Source: Mastigamoeba balamuthi (taxonomy: Eukaryota > Evosea > Mastigamoebida > Mastigamoebidae). From it: a stretch of DNA of 64,000 nt. Of the stretch, positions 54,161-63,134 are shown piece by piece. Each line of letters opens with the position of its first letter. Position 1 is the stretch's first letter. The position numbers were made by a program, and so were the translations under genes. A model generated the notes under the pieces. It was not told the origin of the DNA and made no database searches. It saw only the letters and a program-made list of their open reading frames with translations. Location of the stretch: positions 240,271 to 304,270 of the forward strand of contig CACRSC010000014.1 in assembly GCA_902651635.1 (NCBI GenBank), in the 5' to 3' direction.

Positions 54161-56961
54161 AGAAAGGCAAATGGTACTTCGGCGGTTTTGCGCCACTTCC
54201 AGAAGAGAATCACACGGTCCAGCTCGCCGAACTTGAGCATCGCCTGGTGCGAGCGAAGCGCAATCTGGTGCACGTAGCGATCATCACGCAGCTGCTGCCC
54301 GCCGTGGCGGCGCACGGGGCGCGACTCGGGGCCCTCGATGAGGTCTGGGTGCCGCATCCCATGGAGGCACTGCGCCAGAGACCTGCGCGTCTCCCTTCCC
54401 TCCTGCGACCTGTGGCACGTGTGCCCGCGTTGGCAGAAGCACGCCTCGCACTGCGGGAGCTGTGCAACGGCGGTGGCTGCTGCGGCGGGTGCCTCGTCGT
54501 CCGCGTCGTCGTCCTGCGCACCCGCCGCGAACGCGGCCCTCTGGGCCTGGCCATTGTTGTGGCCGCGCCGGCAGAGCGGCGAGTTGTAGTCGCACGAGCA
54601 CTTCCCGTCAGCGCCTGGGGCACAGCTAAAGAATGGTTGCCACGGGTTGAGCGACTGGCACGCCGTGACAAGCTCCTCCCACTCGCAGATGGAAGGCCTC
54701 CACACCGACAGGCTGCCTTGCGGGCGATTCTGCGCGAAGACGAACGGCATCGCGCGCGCGCCGCTGCTGCTGCGGGCTGGCGAAGGGTACGTCGTGTCGA
54801 GCGCGGCGCGGTCGACGCAGAAGGCCACGACACAGACGTCGATGGAGGTCATGCCCGTCGCTAGACAGTGCTCCTTGGCGCACTTCTCCGCGTGCTCGAT
54901 TGCGACGCGCAACGACTTGCAGACGTAGAACCGTGCGCTTCCCTGGGGCGCGAAGTCCGACTGGCAGGCTTCCGCTTGCGCCGCTCTGTCAACGACGGCG
55001 TTGTTGTCAGCCCGCGTCAGGCTCTTCGCGTGGTCCGCGAGGCTCCCGTGGTACAGAAAGTTGCTCCCGTGGCCGACTACGCGACGCTTTGCTCTGCCGT
55101 AGACGTCGTCGGCGGGGGGATCACCACCGTCGCCGCTTGCCTCGCCACTGCCGTCGTCTTCGCCGCTGTCCCCGCCGCCGCTGCCGCCGCCGCGGCCAGC
55201 GTGCCCCTGCTCTGCGTGCGCCTCGAGGTCGTATATCGTCACGTTGCCGTCCGTGCGCGTGCCGCCCGCCCTGCGGACCTCGCCGGTCCACGCGCAGGTT
55301 CTCTGTTGGTCGCAGAGCGTCCCCAGCAGCGGCATCCTGACCAAGCGCGCCGCCGCGCGAGCAGCGTCAAACCGTAGGTCCTGGGAGCCCACGGCCGCAG
55401 CCGCCAGGTCGGACAGGCCGGAGAACCACGGGTCGGCCAGCACTTGCTGCGCCCGCTCCAGCTGGGCGGTAGTGCGAGAGAGGAGCACCACGAGGCCGTC
55501 ACCTTGGTCGCCCAGTCTGGCGACCGCGGCGTCACCAGCTGCCTCCAGCGCCTTGAGCACGCAGCTCGCGGCAAAGGCACGCGGCCGCGCGCTGCCGGTG
55601 TCGTCGAACAGCTTCGCGAACTCTGGGCGCAGCCCGTTGTAGCAGAGCTCCGTCCAGAGCGAGAGCGTGTCCTCGTCGACGTCGCTCGGCACCGCGCCTC
55701 CGATCCACATGCAATAGCGGATGGGGAGCAGCACGATGCTGGGGTCTTCGGCGCCGCCGGCGGACAGGGCGTCCGCCAAGCGGGTCTCCACGGTGACAGC
55801 GAGCCAGAACACGGCGTCGCACACGGGCGATTCCGGGGTGAAAAGAGGATGCCTGGCCGCAGCAGCGGCCTCTGGTCCCGCATGCTCGTCGTCTTCGGCG
55901 GCGTGCCACGCGGCGGCGAAAACTGTGTACCACGGAGAGGCGCGGCTTCCGAGTACCTCAGCGAGGGCGGTGGTGACTGCCACGACGTCCAGTGGCGGCG
56001 GCAGTGAGTCGGGGACGAGGTTGTGCGCGAGCCTTGCGAACGCCAGCGCGAGGCCGCCGCTGTTCTCGGCGGCGGCGGCAGCAGCAGCAGTCTGCATCCA
56101 GCCGCGCTCGCGGGCCATGCCGAGGAGTGCCGCCCCGACGTTCTTGCCCAGAATCTCGCTGCCGAGCTGCTCCGCTGCAGATGCCAGGTGGACGAGGGCG
56201 TTGCACGCGTTGATCACGAGCCTTGCGACTGCTGCTGCGGTGGCCGAGGCTGCGACGACGGCCGAAGCGGCGGAGAGGCAGTCGCACAGCGCTCCTACGA
56301 CCGCGTACCGCTCCTCCAGGCCCTGCGCGGCCTCGGACCCAATGCCGATTGTGAGGTTGGCGAGGAACGCCGCTGCGCTGGTCGCGAGGGACGCCCCGCT
56401 GCTCCTCTCGGCCGTGCTCGCGGCAGAGAACGCGCTAAGCACCTCGGCAGCCACGCCCGCGCAGCCGGGCAGGGGCTCTGTGCGCGTGCCGTTGTAGGCC
56501 GCTGCCTGCAGCACGCGCATTGCCTCGAGGCGCAGAGAAGGGGCGCCCTTCGAGTCGCGCACGATCGCACTCAGCGCGGCGACAGCGCCGCTCGAAGCGA
56601 CCTCACCCGCGGCCATCCGGTCGTCTGCCACGCCGGACTCGCAGCTCCTCGCTTTGGAACGGCGCACGCGCATTGCGAGCTCCAGCAGAACCAGCGCCGC
56701 GTGCAGCGCCGGCAGGCATTCGGCGCCGCGATTGCTCTGCGGCGGCGCGGCGTGGATGAGGCACACGGCCCCTGACAGGGCGGAGATGACGCCACGGCCG
56801 CCAGCGCGCATGGCGTCGCCCAGAACCTTCCGCTTCCGCTGCCCTCCGAAGCGCACGAGGTTCGCATACGGCGCGAGGTTATGCGCGACGGCCTGCGCGT
56901 CGCCGCCCCACGCGTACCACGCGGCGAGAAAGCGTGATACGTCGCCAGAGTCGTCTCCCAT
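54079..56961 (-). CDS. ARM-like repeat protein with ADP-ribosyltransferase-like domain, 3' end doubtful
   Basis: A 960-residue single frame. Residues about 40-540 are Ala/Leu-rich paired helices of Armadillo-like type (LRLEAMRVLQAAAYN, AAAFLANLTIGIG, VINACNALVHLAS). Residues about 632-725 read NFLYHGSLADHAKSL...DFAPQGSARFYVCKSLRVAIEHAEKCAKE...VCVVAFCVDRAAL. The order YHGS, then an F-x-x-x-GS-x-FYV strand with an alternating helix, then a VVAF strand is like the DUF3990-type ADP-ribosyltransferase fold. Residues about 770-870 hold many Cys (CSCDYNSPLC, CEACFCQRGHTC), a possible zinc module. The last 30 residues lie in AT-rich DNA beyond about 54165, so the natural C-terminus may be lost or misassembled. 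ADP-ribosylation is an inference. Confidence 0.6.
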   Translation of the reverse strand: MGDDSGDVSRFLAAWYAWGGDAQAVAHNLAPYANLVRFGGQRKRKVLGDAMRAGGRGVISALSGAVCLIHAAPPQSNRGAECLPALHAALVLLELAMRVRRSKARSCESGVADDRMAAGEVASSGAVAALSAIVRDSKGAPSLRLEAMRVLQAAAYNGTRTEPLPGCAGVAAEVLSAFSAASTAERSSGASLATSAAAFLANLTIGIGSEAAQGLEERYAVVGALCDCLSAASAVVAASATAAAVARLVINACNALVHLASAAEQLGSEILGKNVGAALLGMARERGWMQTAAAAAAAENSGGLALAFARLAHNLVPDSLPPPLDVVAVTTALAEVLGSRASPWYTVFAAAWHAAEDDEHAGPEAAAAARHPLFTPESPVCDAVFWLAVTVETRLADALSAGGAEDPSIVLLPIRYCMWIGGAVPSDVDEDTLSLWTELCYNGLRPEFAKLFDDTGSARPRAFAASCVLKALEAAGDAAVARLGDQGDGLVVLLSRTTAQLERAQQVLADPWFSGLSDLAAAAVGSQDLRFDAARAAARLVRMPLLGTLCDQQRTCAWTGEVRRAGGTRTDGNVTIYDLEAHAEQGHAGRGGGSGGGDSGEDDGSGEASGDGGDPPADDVYGRAKRRVVGHGSNFLYHGSLADHAKSLTRADNNAVVDRAAQAEACQSDFAPQGSARFYVCKSLRVAIEHAEKCAKEHCLATGMTSIDVCVVAFCVDRAALDTTYPSPARSSSGARAMPFVFAQNRPQGSLSVWRPSICEWEELVTACQSLNPWQPFFSCAPGADGKCSCDYNSPLCRRGHNNGQAQRAAFAAGAQDDDADDEAPAAAATAVAQLPQCEACFCQRGHTCHRSQEGRETRRSLAQCLHGMRHPDLIEGPESRPVRRHGGQQLRDDRYVHQIALRSHQAMLKFGELDRVILFWKWRKTAEVPFAFLFNRCKGGGRGLVPHEEEVPGWPTETQ

Positions 56962-56990
56962 GCCTTTTGGACAAGGAGAAGCTCGGAATT

Positions 56991-57050
56991 GATCCTGGCC
57001 TACGACACACGTCTCCGTGCCGTGTGGGCCGGGTTAGCACAAGAATCAAA
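56991..57050 (+). repeat. Direct repeat upstream of the ARM-ART gene, copy 1
   Basis: tgatcctggcc...ctc-cgt-ccgtgtgggccgggtta...aatcaaa recurs at 57238-57306. The spacing is about 250 bp. The copies lie in the upstream region of the ARM-ART gene and might be promoter elements or part of a small repeat. Confidence 0.6.
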
Positions 57051-57237
57051 TGTTGTGAACTAGTTTGGGGGCTCTTAGAGCAATTAAGTTCTGTGCTGCT
57101 GAGCACGGGTGGGTGCGATATCATTCACCGGGCGGGAGTCAATTGAATGGGAGAGATCCTGACGAGGACCCCAGGAGGATATTTCCTCGTCCGTGTTCTC
57201 AGATTTATCAGCAACATCATCGCTGACTGACTTGACT

Positions 57238-57306
57238 TGATCCTGGCCGACTTCTCACGTATCCCGCGATGCCGGCCGTGTGGGCCGGGTTAACAATAGT
57301 ATCAAA
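57238..57306 (+). repeat. Direct repeat upstream of the ARM-ART gene, copy 2
   Basis: Partner of 56991-57050. The shared core is cgtgtgggccgggtta, with tgatcctggcc before it and atcaaag after it. Confidence 0.6.
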
Positions 57307-57322
57307 GCCGACTGACTGCCCC

Positions 57323-57420
57323 GCTTGTCGTTTTCGCTAAGAGGTGCACTAAAGATACACGTGTTTGCGCCGCGGCGCGTGGGCTCCCCACGAGGTCAAC
57401 CCCTGGCAGCGATTCCCCGG
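57323..57420 (+). repeat. Inverted repeat, right copy
   Basis: Reverse complement of 52299-52428. Together they bracket about 5.1 kb containing the gap, the AT-rich segment and the ARM-ART gene. This copy lies about 540 bp upstream of the CD36-like gene; the left copy lies about 170 bp upstream of the 463-residue gene. A shared promoter block is therefore an alternative to a transposon end. Confidence 0.85.
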
Positions 57421-57961
57421 GGGTTACTTGTACGCGTGTTTAAAAGCGAGTGTACACCGGAACACGCTGTTGTGGCGTTCCTATTGTTGGGGAGATCCGC
57501 TCGCTGCAAAGGGCGCCTGTTTTTTCAATTGAAAATCGAGGACAGGCGCAGATCTTCTGGAACAGTCGAACAGCGCCCCGCCGAACTTCGGTCTGCTCCC
57601 GGTGTGTTCACGCGCGACTCTGCCCTGCCCGGGGGGTGGCGAAATCCGTCCTGGGACGCGAATGTGAGGAAATGAGTCCGAATCTCACATTCGTGGCGCC
57701 CACGTCGGCAGGAATTATTCCAGTACCCCCAGCTGCACCTCGTTTGAACCTGACGTGTACCTGCCAACGTAGTCACTCCCGCGCCCCCCGCTTTTTAACC
57801 CCACACTCCTCGAGTACCACAGTTCAACAACTCGCCTCCCAACAAGCACACAACACCCCGGTTTTTTGAACCCTGTGCTGTTGTGTCGTTTGCCCTTAGT
57901 TTTCTGTGTTTGCGTGAAGGGAAAGGGAAGAGCAGAAGTGGAGCAAGCAAGCAACGCACCA
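57421..57961. other. Upstream region of the CD36-like gene
   Basis: About 540 bp without a convincing gene. Sequence at 57855-57960 could be a 5' UTR; an in-frame Met exists at 57866, but the membrane-anchor architecture favours the Met at 57962. Confidence 0.45.
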
Positions 57962-60342
57962 ATGGGTTCAAAGACAGCGTGGATGGGCTCCAAGGCGGCG
58001 CGCGCCGCGTGGGTCTGCGTGGTCGTCACGGGCGCGCTCATGATCGCCGCGGGCCTCGCCATCGGCATCGTGCTGCCCCAGACGTTCGACAAGGAGGTCG
58101 CGAGGCTCACCGTCGTCGACTCGCCCACTGCCAAGGGGTCCGCGAGCGCCCTCCCCTCCCCCGCTCCCTATTCGCACTGACCGCACGGCCCCCCGCAGGT
58201 ACAAGGACTGGACCTCGAGCGAGTTCGACAACGTCGACGGGGGCGTCGCGAGGGACCTGTGGCTGTTCAACCTCACCAACGCGGCAGAGGTCGCCCGCGG
58301 CGCAAAGCCGGTGCTGCAGAAGGTCGGGCCGTACTCGTACCGCTACTTCCAGCGCGCGGCCCAGGTCGAGTTCCTCGACGACGGCCGCAAGGCGCTGAGC
58401 GTCGACAGGATCGTCTACGTGCCGACGCCGACGAGCAGGGACCACAACGAGCGCGTGACGCTCTTCAACCCCGTCTACCTGGCGGCCGTCACGGCGGCCA
58501 ACGGCGAGAGCGCCGTCGTCGTCAAGGCCACCTCGACGCTCTTCGGGACGCTCGCCGCGGGCCTCACCTCCAACGCCACGCGCGATAAGTTCCTCATCGC
58601 CGGCTCGGCCCGCGTCTTCGCCAAGGTCGCCGCGGGGTTCCCGGGCGGCATGAAGGCGCTGCTCCCCTTCTGGGCCAACGCGACGACCTCCTCGGGCGTC
58701 CCCGCGCTCGACGCCCTGCGCGTGTCCGCCCTCGCCGGGGCCCCGACGGGCATCAGCGCCGAGGCCGCGGCGGGCGTCTGGTCCGCGCTGACCGACGCCA
58801 TGAGGCTCGGGATGTGGGCCCTTACCCGCACGGCGCCCGCGGTGGGCCTCAGCGAGGCGCAGGCGCGGCTGGTGACTGTGTGGGCGCTGCGCTACGTCAA
58901 GGCCGTCGCGGAGCCCGCGCTGGCGGCGACGTTGGGCTGCGGCAGCGACCTGGCCGACGTCGGGTACGCGCAGTGGGCCAACGCGATGCCCGGCGGCGGC
59001 GCCAGCGTCCTGCCCGCGCCGTCGACGGGCCTCGAGTACGCCGTCTGGAGGGCCAAGACCAACTCGAGCGCCGCGCTGACGGTCGCCCAGGCCAAGGCGA
59101 TCCTGACGGCCTTCACGTCGCCCTACGGCCTCGGGGCGTTCCTGCGAGCCATCGCGTCGCCCGCGGGCTTCGCGGCGCTGGCGCCGAGCTACGGCAACGT
59201 CACCTACGCGCAGGGCGCCGCGGTGGCCGCGTACGTGACGCAGTACGTGCAGAAGAACTGGATCCTGCCGCTCTACCGCAGCTGGCTGGGCGACTCGGGC
59301 GCGTTCGCGACCAAGCCCGTCCGCGACTTCCTCTTCGGCGGCCACGACAGCTTCCTCGAGGCGCTGACGCAGCGCAAGGTGGCCCCGGGGCTCTTCTTCA
59401 ACGACACGACCGCCGCCGACGCGGTCGCGCGCAACGCGACGACGCTCAAGTGGACGGGCAAGGGCAACATGCGGCAGCTCAACCAGATCATCGCCAAGAA
59501 CGGCGCGACGACGGTCAAGTGGGCGACGGGCGTCAAGGTCGACGGCGTCAGCGGCGTGCAGTTCCAGAACAGGATCGAGGACCCGCGCACGTACGAGCCG
59601 GCGACGTGGAACGCCGAGACCAACAGGCCGCTCAACTTCGCGTTCGACCGCTACGAGAAGGTCGCGGGCATCCTCGACACGGCGCGCTACGAGCTCAAGC
59701 AGTCGGAGCTCTGGCCCATCAACGAGGTCTTCTTCAACCACATCGCGGGCTTCGCCAACATGACCAGCACCAGCAGCGGCGTCCCCATCTTCTACTCGGT
59801 CCCCTTCATGTCCCAGTGCGTCCCCTTGCTGTTTTTATTTCGATTCAATCTAAATTGGCCTCGAATTCAGCGAGGACGCCGTTCACTGGAGGGCCAACTT
59901 CACGCTGGACGCCCAGGACCCGCACGGCAAGTGGAGCCAGTTCCTCAACGTCGAGCCCATGCTCGGCACCACGATGCGCGCGCAGCTGGCGCTGCAGCTA
60001 AACGTCTACGTGGACCCCGTGCTCAAGCAGCGGCTCTCAGTCACGATGCCGGGCCTCACCGCGCACCAGATGGTCCCGCTGGGCTACCTCGTCACGGGCG
60101 CCACGGCCGACGACGGCAAGCTGGAGGAGGTCAGCACGAAGCTGCGCATGCGGTCGGCCGCGGTGGCGCTGCTGCCGGGGCTCGTGGTGCCCGGGGCCGT
60201 GCTGATGGCCGCGGGCGTGGCGCTGGTGGTCTTCAGCTTCACGCGCAGGAGCCAGCGCAGGGAGGAGAAGTGCGCCATCGCCATGGACCAGGCGCAGGGC
60301 TCCGCCGTCCTCGCCAGCGGCAGCACCGCCACGGGGCTCTGA
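57962..60342 (+). CDS. CD36/LIMP-2 family lysosomal or surface membrane protein
   Basis: Three exons (57962-58137, 58199-59815, 59871-60342) give 754 residues. A short cytosolic N-terminus leads into a first membrane helix (VCVVVTGALMIAAGLAIGIVLP). A large lumenal domain with several NxT/S sequons follows. A second membrane helix lies near the end (LLPGLVVPGAVLMAAGVALVVFSF), followed by a basic cytosolic tail (RRSQRREE). Family features: the post-TM1 segment leading to YKDWTSSEFD, DLWLFNLTN, KVGPYSYRY, PLNFAFDRYEKVAGI and QLNVYVDPVL. Human members have about 470-500 residues; the extra length resembles Dictyostelium lysosomal membrane proteins LmpA-C, which act in phagosome and lysosome lipid handling. 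Confidence 0.9.
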
Positions 60343-60526
60343 GGTGTACGACAGCCCGCTGGCTGGACCGGGTCTTTTTGGATTATTGCACAACACGCAC
60401 ACACGTAGCCACAGAAACCGACAGACAACCGAAACCGAGACCCTGGGAAAGGTATTCTAGTCCAGAACCAGACCGTTTTTCACCGGCTCTCCACCGTCGG
60501 TTGGGGGTGCTGTTGCAGCGGGGACC

Positions 60527-62299
60527 TCAGGCGAAGCGCGGGACGTAGGACGACGCGGCGAGGCCGTAGACGGCGCGCAGGGCCACGCGGGCGTGCTGGG
60601 CGACTCCGCGCATGTCGAGCGCGTCGGAGAACACGTCGCCGGGCTGGTGGTAGGCGCCGCCAATGTACTCTGCCCAGGACCTGGCGCCGTACTCGGCGTC
60701 GCGCCCCGCGTACTTGGACCCGCGGAAGAGCCAGACCGACGGGACGCCCGCCTTGGAGAAGCTGAACTGGTCGCCGCGGAACACGAAGCCGCTCGCGGGC
60801 GGCGTGGGGTCGCCGCCGGCCTCGAGGCCCTCGCCCGCGCAGGCCCACGGCACGACGTGCGAGCGCAGGGTGGTGCTGGCCCCGATGACGCCGACGTCGA
60901 GCGCGGGGCCCCACACGTTGGCGATGTCGACGTTGACGGCGGCCACGAACGTCGTCGGCAGCGGCGGCGACGGCGGCGAGGCCACGTAGCGCGCAGAGCC
61001 CAGCAGGCCGCTCTCCTCGGCCGTCGGGAAGAGGAACACGACGCTGCGGCGCGGGCGGGCGACGCACCCCGCGGCGACGGCGCGAGCGAGCGACGTGGCA
61101 GCGCACAGGGCGACGGCGACGCCGCTGGCGTTGTCGACGGCCCCGCAGTAGACGGCGCCATCGGAGGCACGGAGGCCCAGGTGGTCGATGTGCGCGCTGA
61201 GGACCACGGCTTCGCCGGGCTGCTCGCTGCCCGTGATCACCCCGACGACGTTCGTGCCCGTGAACGAATTGATATCTGTAATTCAAATTCAATCATCACA
61301 GAATCAATTGATTCTCAATTCGCCTGAGGGCACGACGAGCCGCACCGTACGTGCACGAGAGCGAGACGCGGGCACCGAGGGCGACAGGGGCGAAGTCCGG
61401 GGACTGCGCAGAGGCGAACCAGTCGGCCAGCGAGGAGCCGCACATCGAGGCGAGGGCCTCGGCGGTGCCCTGCGAGACCCACCCGTGGAACGCCAGCGCC
61501 ACGTCGCTGCCCGGCGACGACATCTTCGTCCCCGTCCACCCGTTCTGGACGACCGTCCACGGGTAGCTCGCGGTCTCGGGCGTGTGCACGAGCAGCACCG
61601 CCTTGGCCTTCCTCCTCGCGGCCTCCTCGAACCTGCGCGCGTGGGGCCGCGCTGAATTTCACGATCGCAGGGCGGAATATCGAGATCTGGGGCCGAGGGG
61701 GCGGACTTGTAGGTGAAGCGGCCCGGGTACGTCAGGGGGAGGCCCGCCCAGGGGCCCGTGGTGGGCTGGCTGACCAGGCAGACGACGACCTTGCCCGCGA
61801 CGTCGGCCGCCTTGTAGTCGTCCCACGAGCACGCGGCGTCGCTGATGCCGAAGCCCACGAACACCATCTGCTCGCGGTCCAGCGCCACGACGCCGTCCTC
61901 GGCCCCCGTCGACCCCACAAAGTCCGCCGACCACTCGAGCTCCGTCCTGCCGCCGTCCGGCCTCTCGATGGCCATCTTCCCCACCTCCCTGGGAGAGAAG
62001 TTCTTTTTCGCGGGTGACGTCAGCAGAGGAGAAATGTGACGTTGACGATGACGCCAGGCCGAGATATTCGCCTTGAGGGGCACTCTCTGGAAGAAGGTGC
62101 CGTCTGCTCCGGCGGGGGAGACGCCGGCGGCCTCGAGGACCGAGGCGACGTAGTGGGCGGCGATGCGCTCGCCGCGGGAGCCCGGCTGGCGGCCGTCGAG
62201 CAGCTCAGAGCCCACGAAGCGCACGTGCGAGCGCAGGGCCGGCTCGGTGATGCCGCAGAAGAGGTCCTCTGGCAGCGACTCGGGCAGTTGCTCCGCCAT
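60527..62299 (-). CDS. Peptidase family M28 (zinc aminopeptidase)
   Basis: The start at 62299 opens MAEQLPESL. Exon ends supported by phase: donor at 61707, acceptor at 61632, next exon from about 61275 down to 60527; an intron near 62070-61990 is likely but not fixed. Zinc ligands and the catalytic base are in the expected order: SAHIDHLG (His), AVDNASG (bridging Asp), TAEESGLLGS (Glu-Glu), VNVDI (Asp) and GGAYHQPGDVF (His). The insert between about residues 95 and 230 (VVALDREQMVFVGFGIS...YKAADVAGKVVVCLV...FEEAARRKAKAVLLVH) is a protease-associated (PA) domain. No signal peptide is visible. The enzyme should remove N-terminal residues from peptides. The active site looks intact. Confidence 0.88.
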
Positions 62300-62516
62300 G
62301 GGCGATTGTCGTCGACCGAATCGCAATACGTGTGTGGGTGTGGCCGAATCTACAGGAACGAATCCTGGCGATATTTCTGGGAATTATGTTCACATGCGGA
62401 ATTGGCCCCAGGCTAATGGGTTCCTCATTGAGGAATTGCGGCTGGTATCCACGGCCAAACCTCGGTCTCTGGTGCTGACAGATCCCAAATCCTCTCAGAT
62501 ATTTCAGGAGAAATTA

Positions 62517-62975
62517 ATGGCGGGAAGCCCTGCTGACCTGCTGGGCCACCTCGACGCCCTCGCCACGCCCCTCGAGAACGACGCAGAGGCCCCTCAGGGC
62601 GCTCTCGCCGCGCCCTGCGGTTGCTCTGCGCCGCAGCCCAGTGCCCCGGCAGAGGCAGAGGCCCACGACGACGACGGCAGTGCCACCGCCCAGGAGGGCC
62701 ACGAGGGCCAGCAGCCCCAGTCACCCGACTCCTGCGCCCGCAGCCGCTCCCGCAAGAGACCGCGGGAGCCCGAGGCGAGGAGCGGGGGAGGAGGGCGCAG
62801 GGCCGAGTGGGAGCGGCGGGTGGAGCTGCAGGCGCAGGCGGTGCGGTCGTGCGAGGAGGCCGTGCGCAGGCGCAGGGCCAAGCTCGACGTGGCCACCGCG
62901 GCGCTCCGGAAGCAGAGCAGCGCGCACGAGGCCCTCAGGGAGGCGGCCCGTGCAGCAGGCAGCACCGGAGTCTGA
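62517..62975 (+). CDS. Small acidic/basic coiled-coil protein, likely nuclear
   Basis: 152 residues from the Met at 62517. The N-terminal half is acidic and Ala/Pro/Gln-rich, followed by a bipartite nuclear-localisation-like stretch (RSRSRKRPREPE) and a long charged helix (RAEWERRVELQAQAVRSCEE...) suited to a coiled coil. Acidic plus basic region plus coil recalls bZIP proteins, but the basic region lacks the N-x-x-A-A-x-x-C/S-R signature. Function is unknown. It is divergent from the M28 gene, about 220 bp away. Confidence 0.5.
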   Translation: MAGSPADLLGHLDALATPLENDAEAPQGALAAPCGCSAPQPSAPAEAEAHDDDGSATAQEGHEGQQPQSPDSCARSRSRKRPREPEARSGGGGRRAEWERRVELQAQAVRSCEEAVRRRRAKLDVATAALRKQSSAHEALREAARAAGSTGV

Positions 62976-63134
62976 GAAACACTGACGTGGGATTTCACTG
63001 TTTCCTTTTGCTTTGCAGGTTTGCAAGTGCCACTCAAAGTCTGGGGGAGAAAGGAGAAAAGGGGGAGAGAAAAATACATACGAGGCGGTGCGTGCGTGCG
63101 TGCGTGCGCGTGGTGCCGAGGGATGGCGAGGCTG

